Source: SB11 sp965249955
GTDB lineage: Bacteria > Bacteroidota > Bacteroidia > UBA8524
Assembly: GCA_965249955.1 (NCBI GenBank)
Contig: OZ252261.1
Location: forward strand, 310,001 to 374,000
Direction: 5' to 3'
DNA length: 64,000 bases
Below are positions 51,352-61,594 of the stretch, in pieces (positions within the stretch are counted from its first letter, which is position 1; each line of letters begins with the position of its first letter). The position numbers were made by a program, and so were the translations under genes. A model generated the notes under the pieces. The model was not told the DNA's origin, did no database searches, and saw only the letters and a program-made list of their open reading frames with translations.

Positions 51352-54300
51352 ATGAACTTGAAAAAATATATCCTTTCTTTACTTTTCATCACTTTTTCGG
51401 TCATCACTTTTGCACAAAGTGTGCAGGTTAATCCCACAACACCAACAGATTCGGCTTGTTTTGGAGATACAGCATTTGTACAGATTCAAATTTCAAACTC
51501 AGGTGGCCCATCATTAACTATCGATTCTATTGTTGCACCTGCCGGCTTTGGCCGTAAAGGAACTTATCCGCAAACAGTTACATCCGGTAATTTTGCTTCA
51601 ATAGATTTTTACCACGAGGGAAGCACGCTTGGCTTATTTACAGATACATTTTTGGTATATAGCAATGCAGCAAACAGGCCGCGACCATTTAAAATTGGAG
51701 TTAGTTTGGGTATTGTAGCAAGACCAACTGTGGCTTTTAGCGTAAACGATACCGACCAGTGTTATAGCAATAATAGTTTTGTTTTTACCAATAGTTCAAG
51801 CATATCATCGGGAAGCATTACTACTTACAACTGGTTTTTTGGTGATGCGGATAACTCAAATGCAACTTCGCCTACTAAATCTTACACTACTGCCGATACT
51901 TTTAATGTTACCCTATTTGCCACATCAAACCTAAATTGTGATAATTATACTACTAAAAAGGTAATAGTATTCCCCAATCCAACGGCTAAAATTGAGAACA
52001 ACAATACCTTTTTGTGCTTCAAAAACCATACGATTAATTTTGTTGATTCAACCAAAATAGCTTCAGGCACATACACTGTAAAATGGTTTTTTGGTGATGG
52101 TGATTCTACAACAACAGCAAATCCAACACACAGCTATCCAAAAGATTCTACATTCAGAGTAAAACTAAGGGCAGTAAGCGGTAAAGGTTGTACTGCTTTA
52201 GATTCTCAAGACATAACTGTAAACCCCACTCCTTCTGTATTGTTTAGTGTTAACGATAGTGACCAATGCTTAAATGGAAACAGCTATACATTTACCAACA
52301 CTTCTACCATACGCACAGGAAGTATATCGGCACACTCGTGGAGTTTTGGTGATGCCACAGCATCATCGGCAACATCACCAACAAAAGTATACACAGTATC
52401 GGGTGCAAAAACAGTGCGCCTTATTGTTACAAGCGACCTAGGGTGCAACGATACCCTAAGCAAGCAAGTAATGGTGTTTCGTAAACCTACTCCCGCATTT
52501 ACCATAAACGACTCCACCCAATGTCTTACCAATAATATCTTTAGTTTTACCAATGCATCAAGTATTGGCGGCACAGACACTATGTTTTATATGTGGTATT
52601 TTGGTGATGGAAGTACATCTACTGATACCAATAAATTATACAATTACGCTGCCTACAACAACTACACTGTTAAGTTAGTTGTAACATCAAACTATGGTTG
52701 CAAAGACTCGGTAAGTAAAAATACGTATGTGTATCCACAACCACAGCCTGCTTTTACTGTAAACGATACCGACCAGTGCTTAAACACTCAAAACTTTGTT
52801 TTCACCAACAACTCAACAATACCCGCAGGTTCAATAGCATCATACTCGTGGCGTTTTGGTAATAACGATACATCTAATGCTACTTCGCCAATAAAAACCG
52901 ATTATAGCGCGCATGATACCCTAACAGTGTTACTTATTGCATTATCAAACCAAGGCTGTTACGATACTGCTTCACAAGAAATTATTGTTTTTCCTGTTCC
53001 AAAAATTCAATATACCATTAACGATACTGTGCAGTGTTTTAATAATCATGCCTTTATTTTTGATGATAACTCTACAATTGATTACGGAACATTAAGCTAC
53101 CTATGGCAATTTGGTGATGGAGGATCATCATCAACTGGCGACACTACATATACTTATAACAACTACGCTACGCTTTATCAAATTGGTTTTAATGTATTTT
53201 CTGACCAAGGGTGCGCTGCTACCGAAGACGATAGCGTTTACCTATACCAAAATCCTGTAGCCGATTTTGTTATTGTTGATTCGGCAAAATGCCTTCGTGG
53301 AAATTCGTTTACATTTTTAGATAATAGCAATATACCAAGCGGCACATACACTACTTTTTGGACTTTTGGTAATGGAGACACCACCAGCCAAACCAACCCT
53401 AACTATACCTACAATGTTGTAGATACTTTTAATGTAGAACTAAGGGTAACTTCTGATTTGGGCTGTCAAGACTCTTTAATTAAACAAACCATCACTTTCC
53501 CACACCCAGCCACACAATACAAAGTAAACAAGCAAGAGCAATGTTTTGTGGGGCATCAGTTTGATTTTAGAGATACTACAACCATTAGCTATGGTACATT
53601 AACCTATAACTGGGATTTTGGCGATGGCACATCAATAACAGGAAATACTACACCAACAAAGCTGTATAGTGTAGCCGATACTTTTGATATTACTTATACG
53701 GTAACCTCAGACCAAGGCTGCGACAGCACAATAAGTAATAAAGTATATGTGCAGCCTAGTCCTACCAATGTTGGCTTTACTACTAACGATACCACACAGT
53801 GTATCAACGGAAATCAGTTTGTATATACCAATACTACTAACGTAAGCGCAGGAACTCTTTTTTACAATTGGACTTTGGGTAATGGAAGCACAATAGCCTC
53901 GCGCGATGCCACAATCAGCTACTTAGCCACTGATACCCTTACAGTAAAAATGGTAGTTCGTACAGATAAAAACTGTAAAGATTCGTCTACCCAAACAGTG
54001 TACATATTTCCTAAGCCTACAGTTAGCTTTACTGTTAACGATCCTATACAATGTTTCGACGGTAACAGTTTTACTTTTACAAATGCCAGCTCAATAGAAT
54101 ATGGCAACCTTAATTACAATTGGAACTTAGGTGACGGAACAACATCAACCCAAGCCGTAACACTAAACCATAGCTATGCTATACCCGATACATTTAGCAT
54201 TCGCTTAAAAGCAACCTCCGATCAGGGTTGTGCCGACTCTATTGTTCGAAATGCTTTTGTTCATCCGGTACCCGTTGCTGATTTTGTGGTGAATGACTCT

Positions 54301-55242
54301 ATACAATGTATTAACAATAACTCGTACCAGTTTACTGATAATACAGTAATATTATCGGGTACTATCAACTACTCATGGAATTTTGGTGACTTTAACGGAG
54401 CATCAATACAAAACCCTAGCCACATATACACCCAAGCAGATACATTTACAGTAACTCTTATCACAACATCAAACCTAAGCTGTAAAGACACTGTAACAAA
54501 AAATATGTATGTTACACCTAGCCCCGACCCTAGTTTTACCGGGCTTGATAAGCAATTTTGTGTTAATGGTGCAAACGTAGTTCTTACCCCCGCTCAACCC
54601 GGTGGTACTTTTAGTGGCGATAATATTGTAGCCAACCAATTTGCCCCTGTTCAAATAGGTTGGAATATGGTTAAATATGTGGTTGAATTAAGTGCAGGGT
54701 GTAAGGACTCTTTAACAGATTCAACCTTAGTAGTACCAATTCCAATAGTTGATTTAGGTTTAGATACCGTGCTATGTAAAGAAGATTTTTATACACTAAA
54801 TGTATTTACCCTAGGCGGTAGTTATATGTGGAGTGATAGTAGTGAGGAATCGTATTTCCGTATTTTGCAACCGGGTACACATTGGGTTAGAGTTACCAAC
54901 GCCTGCGGAACATTTAGCGACTCGGTAACTGCTGAATATTTAGACTTTGCCTGTGATGTATTTATGCCCAATGCTTTTACTCCTGAAGGCAATACCGTAA
55001 ACGATTATTTCGTCCCATTTTTAGATACTAATATTGTAAAACAAGTTGAGTTTATCGTATTTAGCAGGTGGGGCACTCAAATATTTAAAACTACTGATGT
55101 AAATACGCTTGGTTGGGATGGCAACATTAACGGCAGCCCCGCACCTGAAGGTGTTTATGGATATTTACTAAAAATGACTCTTTTACGCGAAGATGTAAAA
55201 ATATTAAAACTGGTAAAGGGTAGTTTTCACTTATTAAGATAA
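51352..55242 (+). CDS. PKD-repeat adhesin (11 units) with T9SS type B sorting domain
   Basis: This 1296-residue surface protein has a signal peptide (1-22, ending ITFAQ). An N-terminal beta domain (about 25-120) is followed by eleven tandem PKD-like units of about 85 residues (DNA period 251-259 bases, units starting near 51729, 51981, 52239, 52495, 52750, 53007, 53262, 53513, 53772, 54024 and 54280). Most open with FTVNDTDQC-like motifs, carry W-x-FG(D/N) and close with a second cysteine (SDQGC, SNLSC), suggesting an internal disulfide. An Ig-like domain and the type B T9SS domain (MPNAFTPEGN, VFSRWGTQIFK, WDGNINGSPAPEGVY) follow. It is probably a fibrous adhesin or gliding-related structure. 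Confidence 0.93.
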   Translation: MNLKKYILSLLFITFSVITFAQSVQVNPTTPTDSACFGDTAFVQIQISNSGGPSLTIDSIVAPAGFGRKGTYPQTVTSGNFASIDFYHEGSTLGLFTDTFLVYSNAANRPRPFKIGVSLGIVARPTVAFSVNDTDQCYSNNSFVFTNSSSISSGSITTYNWFFGDADNSNATSPTKSYTTADTFNVTLFATSNLNCDNYTTKKVIVFPNPTAKIENNNTFLCFKNHTINFVDSTKIASGTYTVKWFFGDGDSTTTANPTHSYPKDSTFRVKLRAVSGKGCTALDSQDITVNPTPSVLFSVNDSDQCLNGNSYTFTNTSTIRTGSISAHSWSFGDATASSATSPTKVYTVSGAKTVRLIVTSDLGCNDTLSKQVMVFRKPTPAFTINDSTQCLTNNIFSFTNASSIGGTDTMFYMWYFGDGSTSTDTNKLYNYAAYNNYTVKLVVTSNYGCKDSVSKNTYVYPQPQPAFTVNDTDQCLNTQNFVFTNNSTIPAGSIASYSWRFGNNDTSNATSPIKTDYSAHDTLTVLLIALSNQGCYDTASQEIIVFPVPKIQYTINDTVQCFNNHAFIFDDNSTIDYGTLSYLWQFGDGGSSSTGDTTYTYNNYATLYQIGFNVFSDQGCAATEDDSVYLYQNPVADFVIVDSAKCLRGNSFTFLDNSNIPSGTYTTFWTFGNGDTTSQTNPNYTYNVVDTFNVELRVTSDLGCQDSLIKQTITFPHPATQYKVNKQEQCFVGHQFDFRDTTTISYGTLTYNWDFGDGTSITGNTTPTKLYSVADTFDITYTVTSDQGCDSTISNKVYVQPSPTNVGFTTNDTTQCINGNQFVYTNTTNVSAGTLFYNWTLGNGSTIASRDATISYLATDTLTVKMVVRTDKNCKDSSTQTVYIFPKPTVSFTVNDPIQCFDGNSFTFTNASSIEYGNLNYNWNLGDGTTSTQAVTLNHSYAIPDTFSIRLKATSDQGCADSIVRNAFVHPVPVADFVVNDSIQCINNNSYQFTDNTVILSGTINYSWNFGDFNGASIQNPSHIYTQADTFTVTLITTSNLSCKDTVTKNMYVTPSPDPSFTGLDKQFCVNGANVVLTPAQPGGTFSGDNIVANQFAPVQIGWNMVKYVVELSAGCKDSLTDSTLVVPIPIVDLGLDTVLCKEDFYTLNVFTLGGSYMWSDSSEESYFRILQPGTHWVRVTNACGTFSDSVTAEYLDFACDVFMPNAFTPEGNTVNDYFVPFLDTNIVKQVEFIVFSRWGTQIFKTTDVNTLGWDGNINGSPAPEGVYGYLLKMTLLREDVKILKLVKGSFHLLR

Positions 55243-55298
55243 AGGTAGTTTAACTACCACACCTCACCCTATTTTGTTACCTTTGCGCCGGTAAAATT

Positions 55299-56027
55299 AT
55301 GCCCGGCACATTAAAAGTTAAAAAGCTATCCGTTATAATACTACTGCTATTTTGCAGTGCATTTGTGCAAGCACAAGGCAATAGAAACAAACCCATAGCA
55401 CAAAAAAAAGATTCGCTTGCAACTCCTTTATTAACACTTATAACAGATTGTTCTAAAGGCATACACAGCCTGCAAATACTTTTACCTGCACCTGATTCGC
55501 TCACGACTCCCCCGCAATACATTCAACTTTATAGCGATGTTGATACAGAACCGGCAAACGATTCTGTGCTTGATGCAAGCCATATTACTGATACAATAGA
55601 GTTGGTACAAACCTATACCATAAAAGATATTGAGAAAACTGAAGGGCGGCTATATCCTGAAACCGAAGGAGTATATTATATACGCACCGCAATAAGAAAA
55701 GCTGATAAATGGGAGTTTAGTTTATATACACCACCTGTTCGTTTACACTATTGCAGTATTGTAAACTTTCCCTCAATATTCGAGTTAAGTAAAAACAAAA
55801 CATACACCCCAACCCTTATCAATATTCAAGTAGTAGAGTTTTATATTTTTGACAGAGTGGGAGAAACTGTATACACCCATAAAAACAATAATATAAACTG
55901 GAATGGAAAATACCCAAGTGGCAGCGAGTGCGCCGAAGGGATTTATTATTTTCATTGCGAGTATATTGATATAGCCAACGGGGGAAAAAAGCAATCAGTT
56001 TCAGGTATGATTGATTTAAAAAAATAA
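55299..56027 (+). CDS. Small exported protein with gliding-associated C-terminal-like domain
   Basis: This 242-residue protein has a signal peptide (about 1-26, ending AFVQAQ), a D/T-rich central part (about 35-150) and a C-terminus FYIFDRVGETVYTHKNNNIN, then WNGKYPSGSECAEGIYYFHC. That resembles the type B T9SS domain (W-x-G ... G-x-Y-x-Y) but lacks the usual FTPNGDG motif. It may be a partner of the PKD adhesin 56 bases upstream. A TACCTTTG -7-like element at 55278-55285 lies 13 bases before the ATG. Its stop is 4 bases before ribE. Confidence 0.75.
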   Translation: MPGTLKVKKLSVIILLLFCSAFVQAQGNRNKPIAQKKDSLATPLLTLITDCSKGIHSLQILLPAPDSLTTPPQYIQLYSDVDTEPANDSVLDASHITDTIELVQTYTIKDIEKTEGRLYPETEGVYYIRTAIRKADKWEFSLYTPPVRLHYCSIVNFPSIFELSKNKTYTPTLINIQVVEFYIFDRVGETVYTHKNNNINWNGKYPSGSECAEGIYYFHCEYIDIANGGKKQSVSGMIDLKK

Positions 56028-56031
56028 ACCT

Positions 56032-56622
56032 ATGTTTACCGGTATTATAGAAACTATTGGCACCGTTACAGCCATTGAACGTGAAGAAAGCAATATCCAC
56101 TTCACTATACAATCACCCATATCTCACCAGCTAAAAATCGATCAAAGCATAGCTCATAATGGCGTTTGTTTAACGGTTATTGGCCTTAGTGATACTACAC
56201 ATACTGTAACAGCCATACACGAAACTTTACTAAAAAGTAATATTGGCCTGCTTAAAACAGGTAGTATTGTCAATTTAGAACGTTGTATGCCTGCCAACGG
56301 TCGTTTTGACGGCCACATAGTTCAAGGTCATGTTGATCAAATAGGAACGTGCACCCACGTAAAAGAAGATGGAGGCAGTTGGCATTATACTTTTGAGTAT
56401 GAGCCGAAAGGAAATATTACGGTTGAAAAAGGTTCGATAACTATAAATGGAGTAAGCCTAACTGTAGTAAACTCTACCAATAATGGATTTTCGGTAGCAA
56501 TTATCCCCTACACATATCAACATACTAATTTTAAAACTCTAAAAGTTGGAGATACTGTAAACCTTGAGTTTGATATTGTAGGCAAATACGTTGCTCGCCT
56601 AGTAGGAAATAGTAATAAATAA
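56032..56622 (+). CDS. ribE: Riboflavin synthase alpha subunit
   Basis: This 196-residue enzyme dismutates two 6,7-dimethyl-8-ribityllumazine molecules to riboflavin. It has two lumazine-binding beta-barrel repeats: MFTGIIETIGTVTAI with SIAHNGVCLTVIGL (1-85) and GHIVQGHVDQIGT with GSITINGVSLTVVNS (about 88-165). The length fits the family. It starts 4 bases after the preceding exported-protein gene, so it is probably co-transcribed despite an unrelated function. No FMN riboswitch is seen. Confidence 0.96.
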   Translation: MFTGIIETIGTVTAIEREESNIHFTIQSPISHQLKIDQSIAHNGVCLTVIGLSDTTHTVTAIHETLLKSNIGLLKTGSIVNLERCMPANGRFDGHIVQGHVDQIGTCTHVKEDGGSWHYTFEYEPKGNITVEKGSITINGVSLTVVNSTNNGFSVAIIPYTYQHTNFKTLKVGDTVNLEFDIVGKYVARLVGNSNK

Positions 56623-56643
56623 AAAGTACTTAAGTATAAAAGT

Positions 56644-56678
56644 AAAAGAGGGGTAAACAATATGTCTACCCCTCTTTT
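56644..56678. terminator. Bidirectional terminator between ribE and the dipeptidase gene
   Basis: AAAAGAGGGGTA (56644-56655) pairs with TACCCCTCTTTT (56667-56678) around an 11-base loop; T runs follow on both sides. The genes are convergent. Confidence 0.8.
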
Positions 56679-56713
56679 TTTATTGTAGAAAAAAATCTCT
56701 TTCTACTAAAATG

Positions 56714-58081
56714 TTATTTGCTCATTTCGGCAAAGTTTTTAAAGAAATAAGGGATGGTTTCAATACCCTTTAAGTAGTTAAAAATACCATAGTGCTCATT
56801 TGGCGAATGCAAGGCATCGCTATCTAATCCAAAACCCATAAGTACAGATTTTAAGCCCAAAACTTCTTCAAACAAAGCAACAATAGGTATACTTCCACCA
56901 CCACGTGTTGGTATTGGTTTTTTACCAAAAGTAGTTTCCATTGCCTTACTGGCAGCTAAAAACGGAATTGAATCTGTTGGAGTTAAAACAGGCTCACCAC
57001 CGTGATGCGGACGAACTTCAACTTTTACCGTAGCAGGAGCAATCTTTTTAAAATGTTTGGTAAACTTCTCGGTTATCTCTTCTGATGACTGATTGGGCAC
57101 CAAACGCATTGAAATTTTTGCAAATGCTTTTGATGGCAACACAGTTTTAGAACCTTCGCCAATATAGCCGCCCCAAATACCGTTTACATCCAATGTTGGA
57201 CGTATACCTGTACGCTCAATAGTTGAAAACCCTTTTTCGCCGTCAACCTCATCAACACCTAAATCTTTTTTATACTCTTCTAAATCAAAAGGTATTTTTG
57301 CAAGTTCAGCTCTGTCTTCGGCACTTACCTCAAGCACATTATCATAAAAACCATCAATAGTAATATGTCCGTTTTCATCGTGCATACTAGCTATCATTTT
57401 ACTCAATACATTAATAGGGTTTTCTACGCCTCCACCATATACACCCGAGTGCAAATCGCGATTAGGGCCTGTAACTTCAACCTCTACATAGCTAAGACCT
57501 CTTAAACCTACATCGATTGATGGTGTATCATTAGCCACCATTGATGTATCAGATATTAAAACCACATTAGCTTTTAACATCTCTTTTTTATCTTTAATAA
57601 AAGTAGCCAAGTTAGCCGAGCCAACTTCTTCCTCCCCTTCAATCATAAATTTCACATTGCAAGGCAAGCTGTTTGTTTTCATCATGTACTCAAACGACTT
57701 TAAGTGCATATAAAACTGCCCTTTATCATCGGCTGAACCACGTGCATATATTTTACCATCGCGAACTGTAGGCTCAAACGGAGGCGTATCCCACAAATTA
57801 TCGGGGCTAGAGGGTTGCACATCATAGTGACCGTAAGTTAATATAGTTGGCAATGATGGGTCGATTATTTTTTCACCATAAACAATAGGGTGACCTGCTG
57901 TTGGAAAAATCTGAACATTATCTGCCCCTGCTTCTTTCATTCTATCACTTACAAACTCAGCAGCACGTTGTACATCAGCTTTAAAAGCAGAATCGGCACT
58001 GATAGAAGGTATGCGAAGCAAATCAAAAAGCTCGTCTAAAAAACGTTGTTCGTTTTGTTTTATGTAGTCAATTGGTGTCAT
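56714..58081 (-). CDS. M20 family metallodipeptidase
   Basis: This 455-residue cytosolic zinc peptidase cleaves dipeptides or related amides. The first metal motif YGHYDVQP holds H85 and D87. EGEEEVGS (about 150-157) provides the catalytic Glu. DLHSGVYGG (about 213-221) and GGSIPIVALFEEVLG near 400 follow, and SPNEHYGIFNYLKGI near 435 contains the last His ligand. The length fits the M20 dipeptidase group that includes carnosinase-like enzymes. The exact substrate is not predicted. Single-gene unit. Confidence 0.93.
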   Translation of the reverse strand: MTPIDYIKQNEQRFLDELFDLLRIPSISADSAFKADVQRAAEFVSDRMKEAGADNVQIFPTAGHPIVYGEKIIDPSLPTILTYGHYDVQPSSPDNLWDTPPFEPTVRDGKIYARGSADDKGQFYMHLKSFEYMMKTNSLPCNVKFMIEGEEEVGSANLATFIKDKKEMLKANVVLISDTSMVANDTPSIDVGLRGLSYVEVEVTGPNRDLHSGVYGGGVENPINVLSKMIASMHDENGHITIDGFYDNVLEVSAEDRAELAKIPFDLEEYKKDLGVDEVDGEKGFSTIERTGIRPTLDVNGIWGGYIGEGSKTVLPSKAFAKISMRLVPNQSSEEITEKFTKHFKKIAPATVKVEVRPHHGGEPVLTPTDSIPFLAASKAMETTFGKKPIPTRGGGSIPIVALFEEVLGLKSVLMGFGLDSDALHSPNEHYGIFNYLKGIETIPYFFKNFAEMSK

Positions 58082-58264
58082 ATCAAATAAGTATAAAAAT
58101 TAATTATCTAGTTTCACTAACGCTTATCCGCAAAAATAGTTGATAGGCGTTACAATAAAAGTTTTTTTGAAAAGTTAAACCCTTATGCAACCCATTTGTA
58201 TTCTATACGTCTTATAAATGTTAAGACATTATGTATAAAAACATAGGTGTTTATTAATGAAACG

Positions 58265-58294
58265 TTTGATAAACCCTATTTTTTTCTATTTTTG
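58265..58294 (+). promoter_or_regulatory. Promoter of the Kelch/Ig protein gene
   Basis: TTTG (58265-58268), 18 bases, then TATTTTTG (58287-58294) fit the Bacteroidota consensus. It lies about 35 bases before the ATG at 58330. Confidence 0.6.
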
Positions 58295-58329
58295 TTGAAA
58301 CGAGATTTGGCAAAGTACGCACTAACTCT

Positions 58330-61300
58330 ATGAAAAAATACATACTAATCTTTCTGATTGCCTTCGTAACAGGCTTTGTGAACCAATCGATGGGGCAGCT
58401 TAAACCCCCACCGCCAATTAACCCTAACATTCCTAATCAATGGACTGCAATAACTCCAATGGACACAGGATTGCATTCACCTGCATCATTCTCTATTGGT
58501 ACAAAAATTTATATTGTTGTTGGTGATACCACCAGCCAATTTTTTAGAGGCCGATTAGTACCCACCACTTGGGCATACGATACAGTAGCAAAAACTTGGG
58601 CTAGGCGCGCTCCTTTTCCGGGCAAACTTCGTATTGGTGCAGTTGGTTTTAGTATTGGCAATAAAGGATATATTGGTGGCGGACGTAACTTTGGTAAGCC
58701 AGACTCACTAAATAACACCATCAATTTAAACCGTGATACTTTTAAAGTAATTAGTACTGCCCCAAAAACTTGGGAACGTATTGACACTGCCTTAACTTAT
58801 ACCAATGCAAAAGGTGATTCTGTATTGAATGATTTTTGGGAATATGACCCAGCTGGTAATACTTGGACTAAAAAAGCCGATATACCCGGCACTAAAATGG
58901 GTAGAGCTTACCCTGTTGGTTTTTCAATGAATGGCAAAGGTTATATTGGTTTAGGATACGACAATGAAGAAATAAAAGGAACTGTAACAGCGCCTGTTTC
59001 TACTGTAATTGGCCCTTACATTGATAGTATTGTACATACACAAACTTCTATTTCGCCACCAAAATATAAGATTGACACTATATTTAGGCAAGTAGTAAAA
59101 ACTGAAATTGACTCCGTTTTTACTGACGATATTACGTATTTAAAAGATATGTACGAGTATGACCCAACGAGTAATACTTGGACTAAAAAAGCTGACTTTC
59201 CGGGTCAACCCAGAGCTTATGCCAGTTCTTTTGTTTTGTATGATAACATCAATGATAGAATGCAAGCTGTTGTGGGACTTGGTCTAGGTGACTCCGTGGC
59301 TGGAGCTCTTTATGATGATTTTTATTATTATGATAGAGTTAACAATACATGGAAGAGAACTGCTGATTTTCCAGCATCGAAAAGATATGGAGCTTCAAGT
59401 TTTGGACTTGGAAGGTTTGGTTATATTGTTGGTGGGTCTGATGGGTTACCTCGAAAAGACTTTTACGAATATAACCATACCTCAAAAAACTGGGATAGGT
59501 TGCCGAATCTCCCTGATTCAGCACGTTTCATTGGCATCGGAGGAAATGTTAGTAAATTAGGATATATTGGAATTGGAGCTGGTGTTAAAAATAGTTATAA
59601 AAATCTATTCAAATGGGTCATAGATTCAACTAGAGTTTATATTAATGGCATTTCTTGGGCTCCTGTATTTAACAATCCTTTCTATGCTGTAGATTCTGTT
59701 TGCGCAGGCCAAACTATTTATGTACAGATTAAACGGCCTGTAGATTATAAGATTGATACAACAGTATTTATTGCTGAGCTTTCAGATACTTCTGGTAGCT
59801 TTTTCTACCCAATAACTTGTGATTCAACATTGTTATTTGATACATCTAAAAATACAATTGACCTAAGAGTTATTATACCCGATTCACTTGTTTCTTCAAG
59901 TAAATACAGAATAAGAGTCAAGGCAAACTTCCCTAATTACAACGGAAGTCCCTTCGAGTCACCTATTTTTATTCGAAGGATAGTAAAAATTAGTAATCAA
60001 AAATTTTCTGATACCGTTTGTCTATCTACAACAGCAATATTAAGTGTAACTGTTCCTTTAGATACCTTTTATAAAGACACCGCCCACTATACATGGTTTA
60101 AGAATGGAGTCCAAATTCCAGATACATCGGTACTAAAATTTGGAAAACTTAATAATGACTCCTTATTCATTAATAATGTAACTCTTGATGATGATGCTTT
60201 TTACTATGTTGTAGCAAAAGGTCGTTGTGGTTATGCTGATACCTCAGACTCGATAAAACTAGTAGTTCAAAATATCCCTCCCCCAACAATTACTTTACAA
60301 CCGGTAAAAGACACAGTTTGTGAAGGTAGCAGCAAGTCGTTTACTATAAATGCAACCGGTACTAAACTTAACTACCGCTGGATGAAAGGAAATGACACTC
60401 TTCGCAATGGCCCATTTATAGTAGGTGCAGCCTCTCCAACGCTTACAATTTCACCAACTAGATTAATCGATTCTGGTAGTTACAGGTGTATAGTATTTGA
60501 AAATTGTGGTTCACGCACGGTTTCTAGTTCTGCTAAGCTTAATTTTTATTTAAGTACGCAAATACTTGAGCAACCTGTAAATGTTGATACTGTTGAGTTT
60601 GTTGATATTGGATTTAAAGTGAAAACAATAGGTAATAACAATAAATTCCAGTGGTTTAAAGGTAATACTCTACTTAATGACGGCACAAAATACGACGGTA
60701 CTAAAACCGACTCACTAACTATTAAAAATCTTATAATGAGTGATGTAGGATTTTATAGAGTAGAGGTAACCGGAGATTGTGGTGCAACACAAAAATCTTT
60801 ATTAGGATTGCTTGAGATTGACCCAATGCCTGTTATTACACAACAGCCCGATAGTACCTCAGACTGTGAGGGTTCAACGGTATTCTTCTCTGTAAAAGTT
60901 GATGGTGCGGGTATCAATTATATATGGCGCAAAAACGGTACTCCGTTAAATAATATTGGCAATATTAGCGGTGCTGACACTCGTACTTTAGTAATAGCGG
61001 GTATATCAGCGGGCGATAATGGCACATACGATTGTGAAGTATCAACAGGCCCTTATACCAAGGTAGTTTCAGACCCTGCTACCCTGCTTGTTAAGCCAGT
61101 TCCACCTAAACCAGTTGTTGGAAGTTTTGGAGCTAACTTTATACAATCAAGCATTAGTGGTGATGTTTACCGTTGGTATTTGGATAATATATTTGAACCC
61201 ACTTTAACAGGTCAAACAGTTAAAGTTACCAAAGTAGGCGACTACCGTGTAAGAGTTACTAAAGATGGTTGTATATCTCCTCTATCAGATCCTTACTTCT

Positions 61301-61575
61301 GGTTCCCTACCACCGGTATAGCTGATGTAAACGCAGGCAGTATAAACCTATACCCCAACCCTGCCACCACATCGGTTGATGTAGAAATACCATCAACCAT
61401 TACTGATGGAACTATTAAAGTTTTTGATATTGTAGGCAAACAAGTATCAGTAGTAAACGTTAATAATGCTACTACCTACAAACTAAACATAAGCAGTTTA
61501 AGTCAAGGTATGTATTATATAACTGTATCTGCTGCTGATGGAACTACTTATGTAGGTAAACTAGTAAAAGAGTAA
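58330..61575 (+). CDS. Secreted Kelch-repeat and Ig-like protein with T9SS type A domain
   Basis: This 1081-residue protein has a signal peptide (1-22, ending NQSMGQ). A Kelch-type beta-propeller (about 35-430) has units such as WAYDTVAKTWARRAPFPG, YDPAGNTWTKKADIPG, YDPTSNTWTKKADFPG and YNHTSKNWDRLPNLPD. A spacer domain and about four Ig-like domains follow (e.g. YTWFKNGVQIPDTS, YRWMKGNDTL, YIWRKNGTPLNN). The C-terminus (NLYPNPATTSVDVEI ... GMYYITVSAADG) is a type A T9SS sorting domain. Two Kelch units are nearly identical in DNA around 58855 and 59165. No catalytic motif is seen, so binding or adhesion is inferred. Confidence 0.92.
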   Translation: MKKYILIFLIAFVTGFVNQSMGQLKPPPPINPNIPNQWTAITPMDTGLHSPASFSIGTKIYIVVGDTTSQFFRGRLVPTTWAYDTVAKTWARRAPFPGKLRIGAVGFSIGNKGYIGGGRNFGKPDSLNNTINLNRDTFKVISTAPKTWERIDTALTYTNAKGDSVLNDFWEYDPAGNTWTKKADIPGTKMGRAYPVGFSMNGKGYIGLGYDNEEIKGTVTAPVSTVIGPYIDSIVHTQTSISPPKYKIDTIFRQVVKTEIDSVFTDDITYLKDMYEYDPTSNTWTKKADFPGQPRAYASSFVLYDNINDRMQAVVGLGLGDSVAGALYDDFYYYDRVNNTWKRTADFPASKRYGASSFGLGRFGYIVGGSDGLPRKDFYEYNHTSKNWDRLPNLPDSARFIGIGGNVSKLGYIGIGAGVKNSYKNLFKWVIDSTRVYINGISWAPVFNNPFYAVDSVCAGQTIYVQIKRPVDYKIDTTVFIAELSDTSGSFFYPITCDSTLLFDTSKNTIDLRVIIPDSLVSSSKYRIRVKANFPNYNGSPFESPIFIRRIVKISNQKFSDTVCLSTTAILSVTVPLDTFYKDTAHYTWFKNGVQIPDTSVLKFGKLNNDSLFINNVTLDDDAFYYVVAKGRCGYADTSDSIKLVVQNIPPPTITLQPVKDTVCEGSSKSFTINATGTKLNYRWMKGNDTLRNGPFIVGAASPTLTISPTRLIDSGSYRCIVFENCGSRTVSSSAKLNFYLSTQILEQPVNVDTVEFVDIGFKVKTIGNNNKFQWFKGNTLLNDGTKYDGTKTDSLTIKNLIMSDVGFYRVEVTGDCGATQKSLLGLLEIDPMPVITQQPDSTSDCEGSTVFFSVKVDGAGINYIWRKNGTPLNNIGNISGADTRTLVIAGISAGDNGTYDCEVSTGPYTKVVSDPATLLVKPVPPKPVVGSFGANFIQSSISGDVYRWYLDNIFEPTLTGQTVKVTKVGDYRVRVTKDGCISPLSDPYFWFPTTGIADVNAGSINLYPNPATTSVDVEIPSTITDGTIKVFDIVGKQVSVVNVNNATTYKLNISSLSQGMYYITVSAADGTTYVGKLVKE

Positions 61576-61594
61576 TCTTATCCAAATTTTATAC

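Noticed and set aside
51729..54530. CRISPR-like regular spacing
   Set aside because: The 255-base period is coding and encodes PKD units. Repeats are too long and diverged for a CRISPR array.
56032..56622. FMN riboswitch for ribE
   Set aside because: Only 4 bases separate the upstream stop from the ribE start, and no conserved riboswitch core is seen.
59288..59560. 90-residue plus-strand frame within the Kelch gene
   Set aside because: It is a +1 frame shadow of an intact gene; there is no frameshift in the main frame.
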